This document shows positions 27,931 to 36,695 of a stretch of DNA of 64,000 bases, in pieces. The number at the start of each line of letters is the position of its first letter. Position 1 is the first letter of the stretch. The notes beneath the pieces are model-generated. The model saw nothing but the letters and a program-made list of their open reading frames with translations, was not told the DNA's origin and did no database searches. The DNA comes from Pedobacter sp. B4-66 (lineage in GTDB: Bacteria; Bacteroidota; Bacteroidia; Sphingobacteriales; Sphingobacteriaceae). The stretch covers positions 62,001 to 126,000 of the forward strand of contig NZ_JAFVME010000001.1 of the NCBI RefSeq assembly GCF_018492665.1, read 5' to 3'. Position numbers and translations under genes: made by a program.

Positions 27931-29139
27931 TTATTGGTAAACTTTCCTAAAGTTCATTGTCCACTCAGACAATTGGAATAAATCATCACCTGCATTGGTA
28001 AGGATTACTATGCGATAATATTGATAAGCCACGTCATTTTTAAAATCATAGATTTTAGTCTGGAAGTTAGCTTCAAACTTCATATCCTGTCTGGTATCAA
28101 GTGTAACCCAATTCTCTTTGTCCTGAGAAGCCTCTAATCTCCAAGAAGTAGGATTACGAGGATATTCCTGTGAATCATTTGCTGTAGTAAATGTATACAC
28201 ATTGGACACAGTAGGGAAAGCAGGAGCCCAATTAAAATATATAGGCCTTACTGGTTGCCCATTATAATTATTAAAGTGCGATATAAACTTGGTTAATGAA
28301 TTGCCATCATATATTTTTTCAAATTTCTCTCCCGGATTAACTATTCCGTCTCTATAACTAGCAAGGCCATAACTAACAGTCTTCTCTCCAATAACCGATT
28401 TAAACAAATTGGTAGGTGGCGGGATAAAAGTTAAACGTCTAACAAATTCATCGTAACCAAACACATGATCAGGTTGCACCAAATGAATTATACCATTTTT
28501 TGCCTGGATATTAACTGAACTGGTATAAGCAAAAGCCCAGTTGGGTGTAAATACACTTCTCTTGGTATTGGCAAACTCGATAACTTCCGGTCCGCCATTT
28601 TGCATACCCTGAGCATCAGCATACTGACGTTTTCCATGCATTGGAAAACTTCCGCGGACACTCAAAAGCTCACGACCATCTCCAATAGAAAAATCGGTAG
28701 ATTTAAACAGTCCTTTTATGATATACCTGGAAACCATGGTATCAAGGTGAGAACTATCATTTTTAATCTTCTCTTCCTGAGAAGGGATAAGAACTTTACC
28801 CGAAGCCAGTTCAGCTAAAAATATAGCCGGCTTGCCATTTGCTCTTCTGGCATCGTTTAAATTTTTAATTGCTATCTGGAAACTCGAATTAGAAACTGCG
28901 AATAACGTTATAGCACTGTCTCTAAGTGTTCCTTCCATTTTCAATTTATCAATTACCAATAACAATGAATCGTAAACACCAGGTTTACTTTTCAGGTAAT
29001 CATAGATGTCTAAATTTGTTTCCTGATTAATATTCTGGGTATCATAATAGCCCTTTTCTTTCTTACAGCCAAATTGAAAAACTATGGCGCTAAACAAGAA
29101 TGCTACTAAATATCTACTATATAAATTTGATTTTTTCAT
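27931..29139 (-). CDS. FAS1-domain lipoprotein with C-terminal F5/8 type C (discoidin)-like domain
   Basis: The start MKKSNLYSRYLVAFL is preferred (three codons inside the longest frame) and gives a lipoprotein signal ending QFGC (Cys25). A fasciclin domain occupies about 40-230: NLDIYDYLKSKPGVYDSLLL, 'AITLFAVSNSSFQ', and NGIIHLVQPDHVF near its end. The last roughly 130 residues have the shape of a discoidin-type module: PTSWRLEASQDKENWVTLDT and YQYYRIVILTNAGDDLFQLS. Such modules bind sugars or surfaces. The fusion makes this protein a probable adhesion/ligand-binding component of cluster A. Its order FAS1 then DUF5007 is repeated in cluster B. Confidence 0.78.
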   Translation of the reverse strand: MKKSNLYSRYLVAFLFSAIVFQFGCKKEKGYYDTQNINQETNLDIYDYLKSKPGVYDSLLLVIDKLKMEGTLRDSAITLFAVSNSSFQIAIKNLNDARRANGKPAIFLAELASGKVLIPSQEEKIKNDSSHLDTMVSRYIIKGLFKSTDFSIGDGRELLSVRGSFPMHGKRQYADAQGMQNGGPEVIEFANTKRSVFTPNWAFAYTSSVNIQAKNGIIHLVQPDHVFGYDEFVRRLTFIPPPTNLFKSVIGEKTVSYGLASYRDGIVNPGEKFEKIYDGNSLTKFISHFNNYNGQPVRPIYFNWAPAFPTVSNVYTFTTANDSQEYPRNPTSWRLEASQDKENWVTLDTRQDMKFEANFQTKIYDFKNDVAYQYYRIVILTNAGDDLFQLSEWTMNFRKVYQ

Positions 29140-29155
29140 ATCTATCAATGCTTAG

Positions 29156-30697
29156 TTATTTCCAATAAGAATTTTGTACCAACTCTGGATTCTGATCAAT
29201 AAGAGCTTGTGCTACAGGCCAATAAATACCTCCTGTATTAATTAATTCCGTGAACTTAGGATCCCTCTGTACTATTTTATTATACCTCACCAAATCAAAC
29301 CATCTATAACCTTCGCCCATAAACTCCTTATTACGTTCATTAAAAATAGCATTGATAAGGCTTCCACTTCTCTCAGAAGAATATGGGACGTAACTACCAA
29401 TTACAGCCCCGGCATTATCAACATTATACCTAAATGATCTGACAACGTTAAGTACTTCGATAGCTCCTTGTTTCTCACCTAAAACTGCAAGCGCCTCCGC
29501 TCTTAATAAAGCAATATCTTCCAATCTTGTAAAAAGTATAGCACTGGAGAAGATTCTGAAAGTAGGATCACTAGATCCATCTTGCATACATTTTATCTTG
29601 CTAAAAATCGGGTACTTACCTAAGAAATTAGTAAAGTAAAGCTGAGAGTGAGTAACACCTGTACTATCAATATTAAACCTACCATCGTTTGGTTCTTTAA
29701 ATATTGATAAGATTGAATCTTTTGGAACGAAAATATCAGGCAGGTTTTTGTTTACAATTGGCTCCGCAAGTGTTAATGACTCAATATTACCAACAAACGT
29801 CGCATCCTGGTGTCCGAAGATAAAACCAAAAGCAAAAAGCTGATTGTTATTTTTATCGAAGAAAATTCCACGACGGTTAGTCAGGTAATCAGTAGTCGAA
29901 TACCCCATTGCAGCTCTGGGAAACTCATCCAGTACTTTTTTGGTATATACAGTTACATCCGCATATTTACCCTGCCATGCAGCTACCTGAGCCAGAACGC
30001 CATAAGCACTTAACTTTCTAACTAATGTTCCATTCCACCTACTATCGCTCTCATTATAATACTGACCTGGTTGCTGAATATCATTCATGCTAAATCTGTA
30101 CGGTAAAACTTCAGCTGCTGCAAGCATTTCAGCTTGAACAAATTCTAAGATCGCATTGTGATCAGATCTTTTGACATTCTCAAAACTGCCATCACGTGAT
30201 GAAGTAATGAATGGTACATCACCCCAGATCCTAACCATATAGAAATAGGCAAATGCACGCAAAAACCTTATTTGCGCCACATCGACATTCATATTGTTTT
30301 CGGTATATCTTGGATCTTTTTCTTTAACCTCATGGATACGCTCAAGGAAAATATTTGCCGCATTTACTATTCTGTAAAATCTGGTCCAATTCGAAAGATC
30401 TTTAACCACTTCATATTCTGCTTTCAGATCATTCTTTATGATTGCTTTTAAATCCTGACGGAGCGGGCTTTCAAAATTACCCATACGGACGTCACCATAT
30501 ATCCAATGTCCGTTGTTATCTGCTAAAGCCGCCCTGGTTAACCCGTATACTCCCAACAATTTAGCTCTGGAATCTTCCAGATTATTCCAGGAATTCGCTT
30601 CATTTACCACACGGGTTGAGTTTATATCTAATGCTTTTTTACAGCCACCTGTTATCAGGGTAAAAAAGATAAGACTCAGCAAAACTATTTTTTTCAT
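29156..30697 (-). CDS. SusD/RagB-family lipoprotein (cluster A, first pair)
   Basis: 513 residues. Lipoprotein signal ends TGGC (Cys19), then KKALDINSTRVVNEANSWNN. SusD features: VAQIRFLRAFAYFYMVRIWG (TPR-like helix) and the C-terminal NKEFMGEGYRWFDLVRYNKI, ending in QNPELVQNSYWK. It pairs with the SusC gene 53 bases upstream. Smaller than the other SusD of the cluster. Ligand unknown. Confidence 0.94.
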   Translation of the reverse strand: MKKIVLLSLIFFTLITGGCKKALDINSTRVVNEANSWNNLEDSRAKLLGVYGLTRAALADNNGHWIYGDVRMGNFESPLRQDLKAIIKNDLKAEYEVVKDLSNWTRFYRIVNAANIFLERIHEVKEKDPRYTENNMNVDVAQIRFLRAFAYFYMVRIWGDVPFITSSRDGSFENVKRSDHNAILEFVQAEMLAAAEVLPYRFSMNDIQQPGQYYNESDSRWNGTLVRKLSAYGVLAQVAAWQGKYADVTVYTKKVLDEFPRAAMGYSTTDYLTNRRGIFFDKNNNQLFAFGFIFGHQDATFVGNIESLTLAEPIVNKNLPDIFVPKDSILSIFKEPNDGRFNIDSTGVTHSQLYFTNFLGKYPIFSKIKCMQDGSSDPTFRIFSSAILFTRLEDIALLRAEALAVLGEKQGAIEVLNVVRSFRYNVDNAGAVIGSYVPYSSERSGSLINAIFNERNKEFMGEGYRWFDLVRYNKIVQRDPKFTELINTGGIYWPVAQALIDQNPELVQNSYWK

Positions 30698-30749
30698 TTC
30701 GTCTATTTTAAATGGTACTTAATATTATTTGTTTATGTGTGATATTGAA

Positions 30750-33700
30750 TTAAAAATCCATTTTAACACCCAACATATAAGTTCTTGGAATTTGCATTCC
30801 ATATCCTGTATCGTAACCTGTGTAGTTTACAAGCTCTGGATCTTGTCCTGTATACTTAGTAAGGGTGAAAAGATTATGCACACTAGCATAAACATAAAAT
30901 CTCTCTAGTTTTGGCATTTTCTTTTTCATCATTTGAGTTAAATCGTACCCCAATGACAATGTCCTTAGCTTTAAGAATGAAGCATCTTCAAGAAATAGAT
31001 CCTGATTTACCTGGTAAGGTGCCGAAGAGCTCCATGGATTATACAAAGGGTATTTTGAATAATCTCCTCTTTTTTCCCAGTAAGTAACCTCTCTTACAGA
31101 ATTAATGTTATTCAAACCTTCGCGATTAACGAAATCAAAACGGTTAGCCATTTCCTGATTCATTAAATCCCTACCTAAATTGAAATACATATTTACACTT
31201 AAAGTCCAGTTTTTATACCCAAAATCATTATTAAATCCACCAGAAACAACTGGAAGTGCATGTCCCATCAATGTTTTATCTTTATTACTGATCACATTAT
31301 CACCATTAAGATCTTTCCATCTAGGGTCACCTGCTTTTAAAGTAATCGCATTGTAGCTCATTTTTTCGCCATTTGCAGCTACAGGAACTTCAGCATCGGT
31401 ATTAAAGATACCTTGGTTTGTTAGTAACCAATAACTATCTACAGATTCACCAACTTTTAAAAGTCTATCGCCAATAACCAATTCAGATAAACCTCCTGGC
31501 AATGCTTTCAATTTATTTTTGTTGAAATTCAGATTAAGTGAAGAAGTCCACGAAACTTTATTTGTAGACGGTAAAATGTCAGCACTAATTGCAGCATCAA
31601 TACCTGAGTTTGCAATTGACATTCCGTTTTTAATAATTGTATTATATCCGTATTCAGCCGCACCCGGTACCCCTAACAATTGATTCTTATCTTCTTTCGA
31701 ATACACGTCAACAGAAGCTCTGATTCTATTTTTTAGAAACGCGAAGTCAACACCAACGTTTAGTTGATCCTGATATGCCCACTCTAAACCGTAAGGAACC
31801 GCACCTGCAGAATAAGGTCTTGTTAATGTACCGAAACCATTGTAACCAGGTGCAATTAAGTTACCTGTAAAGCCAATAAAGGCAGTATACTGAGGGCCTT
31901 GAGCATAATTATCAAATGCTTCTGCTCTACCCATACGCCCAAAACTTGCACGTAAATTCAAATCAGAAATAAAATCATTCTTATCCAGAAAATCCTTTTT
32001 CATATCCCAGTTTGCAGAGAATATTGGTGAATAGAACCAACGGTTAGTTGGTTGCTGATTTGATGATGCATCAGCACGTAACATTGCAGAAAAAGTATAT
32101 ACTTCTTTATAGTTATAGCTAGCTTTTCCTGTAAATGAAATCATATTATTTCTGGTTTTATCCAAAAACTTCCATACAAGCTCTCTTTTAAATACGAAAG
32201 GCTCCAAATAACTACCCTTATTCGGATCAGACTCCAATAAATTCAGTTTTACAAAATCATTAGCTCCTTTGTATGCGTAAGCATAATTATATTTATAGGT
32301 ATCATATTGAAATGAAGAACCAACAGCGAAATTAAATGAATGTACATCGTTCAATTTCAGATCGTAAGTAGCGGTATTATCAAACATAACCCTTCTGCTA
32401 AAGCCATAATAGTTTGAAGCATAGTTTGTTGTTTGCAATAATGTTCTTGGATAGAATATATCTCTATATCCTTCATTATTGTCGACGCCAAATACAGAAT
32501 TGAATTTAAATCCGCCCAAGTCTACACCTACCTTCACTAATCCTTCAACTATATTAGATCTGTTATTATCGAAACCGTTATCAAATTGATTCAGATAGTT
32601 TCCATATTTTGCACTATTGGGTGCAATTGGAGAACTTAAATCCGGTATATAATTTACTTGCGATAGCCTATCTCTAACATTTCTATTTCTCTGACGATCA
32701 ACACGATTCGCATTAATAATAGCTGTAAACGACATCCAGTCAGTTGGTCGCATATTAATTTGAAAACGAGTAGTATAACGATCAGCACCAGTACCATCGC
32801 CAACTCCTCCACTTGTAGTGGTACCTACACCGAAACGGAAGTTAGCTCTTTCGCTACCTCCTGATATTCCGGCATTAACTGAGTAAGACAATGCATTTTT
32901 GTAATACAAGTCGTTCCAGTCAGCAGGTCCGTAGAAATCGTTATTTAATGAATCACTCAGATATAATGGATAGGTATCAATATCTGAATAACTTCCGTTG
33001 GCAGTATACTTATCATAAAATTGCCTTCTAAAGGTATTCTCGAATTTACCATTTACGGTTGTTACAGGACTAGGTGTTGCTACCCCTATATATGATTCAA
33101 AATTTATTTTTCTTACCGTAGAATTTCTTTTACTTGTAAGCACAATGACTCCGTTAGCCCCTTTAGGCCCATAAATAGAAGTAGAACCAAGATCTCTTAA
33201 TATCTGAACAGACTCGATGTTATCCATATTAATATTAGAAAGGCTGTTGGTTGCAGGTCCTATTCTATCAAATTTATATTGTTGGATGTCGTAAGCAAAA
33301 GGATGCTCTCCAACTAAAGGTATTCCATCAAGAACAACCAACGGTTGAGTCGCAAATTGTTCGCGTGGAGATACAAGCGGTTGTGATGTTCCGCGAATAA
33401 ACATATTCTGAACCGTACCTGGCTCACCAGACGATTCCTGAACATAAAGACCGGCAGCTTCACCTTTTAAATACTGCTGCAATGTAAACGCAGGAAAAAT
33501 GGCGAGCTTTTTAGGGTCGACATTATCACCTTTAGATTCCAACGCCGAAAAAACGGTCCTCTTGGACTTAGGCTGGAAGCGTGTAGTATCTACTTTAAGT
33601 TTGGCAGAATCCTCTTCGGTAGAATCAGTCTGTTTTTGGAAGCTCATCTTAAAAGAAGAAACATCCGAATTACAGGCAGACCTAGCGGCATTACCAAATG

Positions 33701-33755
33701 AACATGTTGATGAACACAACAAACCCAGGAAAGTTATATTTGCAATAAAGCGCAT
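30750..33755 (-). CDS. SusC/RagA-type TonB-linked outer-membrane protein lacking the N-terminal CarboxypepD_reg domain
   Basis: 1001 residues. A signal peptide covers the first 22-24 residues; instead of the usual carboxypeptidase-regulatory-like domain there is a polar linker (QTDSTEEDSAKLKVDTTRFQ). The plug follows from about residue 75: AFTLQQYLKGEAAGLYVQE, FIRGTSQP, PLVVLDGIPLVGEHPF, NIESVQILRDLGSTSIYGPK. The barrel ends MLGVKMDF. It is the promoter-proximal gene of cluster A. The missing domain may alter TonB or partner interaction. The matching first SusC of cluster B (55831-58239) also lacks it. Confidence 0.92.
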   Translation of the reverse strand: MRFIANITFLGLLCSSTCSFGNAARSACNSDVSSFKMSFQKQTDSTEEDSAKLKVDTTRFQPKSKRTVFSALESKGDNVDPKKLAIFPAFTLQQYLKGEAAGLYVQESSGEPGTVQNMFIRGTSQPLVSPREQFATQPLVVLDGIPLVGEHPFAYDIQQYKFDRIGPATNSLSNINMDNIESVQILRDLGSTSIYGPKGANGVIVLTSKRNSTVRKINFESYIGVATPSPVTTVNGKFENTFRRQFYDKYTANGSYSDIDTYPLYLSDSLNNDFYGPADWNDLYYKNALSYSVNAGISGGSERANFRFGVGTTTSGGVGDGTGADRYTTRFQINMRPTDWMSFTAIINANRVDRQRNRNVRDRLSQVNYIPDLSSPIAPNSAKYGNYLNQFDNGFDNNRSNIVEGLVKVGVDLGGFKFNSVFGVDNNEGYRDIFYPRTLLQTTNYASNYYGFSRRVMFDNTATYDLKLNDVHSFNFAVGSSFQYDTYKYNYAYAYKGANDFVKLNLLESDPNKGSYLEPFVFKRELVWKFLDKTRNNMISFTGKASYNYKEVYTFSAMLRADASSNQQPTNRWFYSPIFSANWDMKKDFLDKNDFISDLNLRASFGRMGRAEAFDNYAQGPQYTAFIGFTGNLIAPGYNGFGTLTRPYSAGAVPYGLEWAYQDQLNVGVDFAFLKNRIRASVDVYSKEDKNQLLGVPGAAEYGYNTIIKNGMSIANSGIDAAISADILPSTNKVSWTSSLNLNFNKNKLKALPGGLSELVIGDRLLKVGESVDSYWLLTNQGIFNTDAEVPVAANGEKMSYNAITLKAGDPRWKDLNGDNVISNKDKTLMGHALPVVSGGFNNDFGYKNWTLSVNMYFNLGRDLMNQEMANRFDFVNREGLNNINSVREVTYWEKRGDYSKYPLYNPWSSSAPYQVNQDLFLEDASFLKLRTLSLGYDLTQMMKKKMPKLERFYVYASVHNLFTLTKYTGQDPELVNYTGYDTGYGMQIPRTYMLGVKMDF

Positions 33756-33912
33756 AACAGATAATTAAGTATTAACTGATTGAAAACCTTTTTTTATTTG
33801 ACTGTACAGAAAGAATAAATTAAATTTTAGATACAAGAATGCCGCCTCACCTGCCGCTCAAGCAGATTGAACAACAACAAGTAAATAATTTAAAATATTT
33901 TTTTAAAACGTT

Positions 33913-34050
33913 TTAGCTAGGGATTTTAGCGGCAATTTGTGCGCGCAGTCCAGCCTTAGCTTTTAAAGTCGGCACGTAATGCCCAAGAAAATAATCGTGT
34001 TTACGAGGCAAGAATTCACCCCACAGATTTTTAGTAAAAGTTTGATTCAT
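33913..34050 (-). CDS. Candidate 45-residue protein upstream of cluster A
   Basis: An ATG-started frame of 46 codons beginning MNQTFTKNLWGEFLPRKHDY and ending in AGLRAQIAAKIPS. The composition is that of a soluble basic peptide (aromatic residues, Lys/Arg, normal codons), unlike the low-complexity DNA around it. It lies about 160 bases upstream of the first SusC gene on the same strand. No signal peptide, no known family. It could be a real small protein or a remnant of a larger gene. Confidence 0.4.
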   Translation of the reverse strand: MNQTFTKNLWGEFLPRKHDYFLGHYVPTLKAKAGLRAQIAAKIPS

Positions 34051-34249
34051 AGTTTGGCTTATTAGGTTAGTATTTGGTTCCCGATAATGACTTATGGTGC
34101 TAAATCGATTATCTATAACAATAATACGAAAGAATATTTATAATCCAAATCTTTTACAACATTTTTTTTACACATTATTATTTTTATGCATTCGATTGTA
34201 AAATAAGCTGTTTCTTGCAGATAGAGCTAAACTACAACGATATCGTAAC

Positions 34250-34270
34250 TAGGTGTCATTTATACACCTA
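34250..34270. promoter_or_regulatory. 7-bp palindrome upstream of the glucokinase gene
   Basis: TAGGTGT (34250-34256) and ACACCTA (34264-34270) are perfect inverted repeats with a 7-base spacer. No poly-T tract follows. A possible operator; no regulator is identified. Confidence 0.3.
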
Positions 34271-34474
34271 CTACCATCATTTTCAAGCAGCTACAAGATA
34301 TAATTTTTTATATACATATATATAAGGTAGCCTTGCAATTTCTGAGATAACTCTAAAATTATCACGTTGTAGTAATTATTAAAATATAAATGCACAAACA
34401 TTCCCTGTTTAATGGATGAAAATTTGTTATTTTGAAGTATATTAAAAAAGACAGGCCTTTTATATAAAACAGAT

Positions 34475-35239
34475 ATGCCAGTTAAGCAAAAAAAAGAAAG
34501 CGGAAACAACATTTTATCAATAGATATTGGTGGCACCAGCATTAAGGCTTGCATTTTAAGTTCAAAAGGAGACCTGCTCTCTGAATTCAAAAAACTTCCT
34601 ACTCCAAAAAACTCAACGCCCGAAGAGGTCATCAAAACCATTAAAGAACTTGTGGCGTCTTTAGATGATAGTTTTGATAGAATATCAATTGGCTTTCCTG
34701 GCTATGTTAAATGTGGCAAAGTGGAAACAGCACCTAACCTAGCAAAAAATAAATGGACTAATGTTGACCTTGCTCAGCAGGTAAGTAATTTATTTAAGAG
34801 GCCGGTTCGATTAATAAATGATGCCGACCAACAGGCTCTTGGAATAGTTAGTGGCATTGGCTTCGAAATTGTATTTACGGTAGGTACTGGTTTCGGTACT
34901 GCACTTGTTTATGATGGCGAACTACTCCCCCACTTTGAACTCGCCCACTTACCGGTTACAAAAACCAAGGACTATGATGACTACATAGGAACTAAGGCTT
35001 TAGAAAAAATTGGAAAGAAAGATTGGAACGAACGCCTGGAGCGAATCATTCAAATCTACAAAACTGTATTTAACTACGATACCTTATTTATAGGCGGTGG
35101 AAATTCCAAGCACATTACTTTTGAGCTTGATCACAACATCCATTTGGTTACTAACAAAGATGGCATCAAAGGAGGTGCTAAGCTTTGGGAAGTAGCCGAA
35201 AAATATCATGTATTCACAACTCGTCCTAACGACAAATAA
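34475..35239 (+). CDS. ppgK: ROK-family polyphosphate glucokinase-like kinase
   Basis: 254 residues, cytoplasmic. Phosphate-binding motif ILSIDIGGTSIKACIL at about 14-29 (DxGGT); SIGFPGYVKCG; catalytic Asp in NDADQQALG at about 114-122; and FTVGTGFGTALVYDGELLP followed by FELAHLP. The last pattern and the absence of the zinc-binding CxCGxxGC loop of ordinary ROK kinases point to the polyphosphate/ATP glucokinase (PpgK) branch. It phosphorylates glucose to glucose-6-phosphate. The next gene (gnd) begins four bases after its stop, and zwf and pgl follow, so the operon takes glucose through the oxidative pentose-phosphate pathway. Use of polyphosphate versus ATP is inferred. Confidence 0.82.
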   Translation: MPVKQKKESGNNILSIDIGGTSIKACILSSKGDLLSEFKKLPTPKNSTPEEVIKTIKELVASLDDSFDRISIGFPGYVKCGKVETAPNLAKNKWTNVDLAQQVSNLFKRPVRLINDADQQALGIVSGIGFEIVFTVGTGFGTALVYDGELLPHFELAHLPVTKTKDYDDYIGTKALEKIGKKDWNERLERIIQIYKTVFNYDTLFIGGGNSKHITFELDHNIHLVTNKDGIKGGAKLWEVAEKYHVFTTRPNDK

Positions 35240-35243
35240 AATA

Positions 35244-36656
35244 ATGAAGAATAAATATACTTTAGGAATGATCGGCCTCGGAACCATGGGCCGAAATTTA
35301 TTGCTTAACATGGCCGATAATGGCTTTCAGGTTACAGGTTATGACAAAGATGCGCGCATGCTTCAAAAGCTTGAAGAAGATGGCAAAGCCCATAACTTAA
35401 AAGGATTTGAATCATTAGTCGATTTTGTACAAAGCTTAGAGCTTCCAAGAAGAATTATGCTTTTAGTACCTGCAGGTGCTATCGTTGACAGCGTAATTCA
35501 GGAAGTTGTTCCTTTGCTTGATAAAGGCGATATGATTATCGACAGTGGAAACTCACACTATACTGACACCAGCAGAAGAGCGATTGAACTTTCTGACAAA
35601 GGCATCCATTTCTTTGGAATGGGTATCTCTGGTGGTGAAGAGGGTGCACGTTTTGGACCAAGCATGATGCCCGGAGGAGATAAAACAGCCTACAATGCCG
35701 TAAAACCTATCCTTGAAGCTGTTTCAGCAAAAGTTAATGGCGATCCTTGCGTAACATACATCGGCCCTGGAGCATCAGGTCACTTTGTGAAAATGGTACA
35801 CAATGGTATTGAATATTCAATGATGCAAATCCTTGCTGAAGCTTATGATCTTTTAAAGAATGTGCTTGGCTACAACAACGAACAGATATTCAGCACATTT
35901 GAGAAATGGAACAATGGCAGGTTAAAATCTTTCTTATTGGAAGTAACCCGCGACATATTTAAAGTTAAAGATCCAAAAACCGGCGGATACCTAATTGATG
36001 TGATCAAAGATCAGGCAAAATCTAAAGGCACAGGAAAATGGACTTCACAAGTTTCGATGGATTTACAGTTACCTATTCCGACTATCAACGAATCGGTAAG
36101 TGCCCGTGACTTGTCAAAATTCAAAACCCTTCGTGTTGCGCTTTCAAAAGCACTTCCTCATCAACAAACTAAAGTTGAGGATACAGCAGCGTTTGAAGTA
36201 CAATTAGAACAAGCGCTTTACTTTGCGATGATCACTTCATATGCTCAAGGTTTACACTTGTTGGAGCAAGCTTCGGCAGAGTTCAAATATGAGCTTAATC
36301 TGAAAGAAATCTCTCAAATCTGGCGTGGTGGATGCATTATCCGCGCGGTATTACTTGAAGATATTTATCAGGCTTATAAAAAACAACCTGAGCTTCCTCA
36401 TTTGTATTCTGATGAGAGCATCCAAAACCAGTTAAAAGAAATTATACCTGGTACAAGAAACGTAGTTATCACGGCATTGAGCAACGGTATTGCAATTCCA
36501 TGCTTTGCCTCTGCCCTAACCTATTACGATTCTCTTAGAACAGAAAATTCTCCACTAAATCTTACCCAGGCACAGAGAGATTTCTTTGGCGCACATACTT
36601 TTGAGCGTATTGATGAAGAAGGTATCTTCCATGCAAACTGGAACGAAAACAATTAA
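35244..36656 (+). CDS. gnd: 6-phosphogluconate dehydrogenase, decarboxylating
   Basis: The start MKNKYTLGMIGLGTMGRNL just after the glucokinase stop is preferred over an upstream overlapping ATG; 470 residues, the usual length. Rossmann motif GLGTMG; DSGNSHY (substrate region); FFGMGISGGEEGARFGPSMMPGG and GHFVKMVHNGIEYSMMQ carry the catalytic Lys and substrate contacts. The end GAHTFERIDEEGIFHANW is typical. It oxidises 6-phosphogluconate to ribulose-5-phosphate with NADP+ and CO2 release. Cotranscribed with the neighbouring pentose-phosphate genes. Confidence 0.97.
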   Translation: MKNKYTLGMIGLGTMGRNLLLNMADNGFQVTGYDKDARMLQKLEEDGKAHNLKGFESLVDFVQSLELPRRIMLLVPAGAIVDSVIQEVVPLLDKGDMIIDSGNSHYTDTSRRAIELSDKGIHFFGMGISGGEEGARFGPSMMPGGDKTAYNAVKPILEAVSAKVNGDPCVTYIGPGASGHFVKMVHNGIEYSMMQILAEAYDLLKNVLGYNNEQIFSTFEKWNNGRLKSFLLEVTRDIFKVKDPKTGGYLIDVIKDQAKSKGTGKWTSQVSMDLQLPIPTINESVSARDLSKFKTLRVALSKALPHQQTKVEDTAAFEVQLEQALYFAMITSYAQGLHLLEQASAEFKYELNLKEISQIWRGGCIIRAVLLEDIYQAYKKQPELPHLYSDESIQNQLKEIIPGTRNVVITALSNGIAIPCFASALTYYDSLRTENSPLNLTQAQRDFFGAHTFERIDEEGIFHANWNENN

Positions 36657-36695
36657 TTATATTATAACCTACACTGCATATATAATAACATTCTA

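Larger units (their letters stand above)
33756..34474. other. Upstream region of cluster A and of the pentose-phosphate operon
   Basis: About 720 bases between divergent transcription units. It holds the possible 45-residue minus-strand ORF at 33913-34050 and the 7-bp palindrome at 34250-34270. The rest is AT-rich with T runs. A clear TAnnTTTG promoter with -33 element was not found on either strand, although the cluster A and glucokinase promoters must lie here. Confidence 0.5.

Noticed and set aside
34291..34641. Minus-strand 116-codon frame
   Set aside because: Its first half is antisense to the glucokinase gene and the rest is low-complexity; no domain features.
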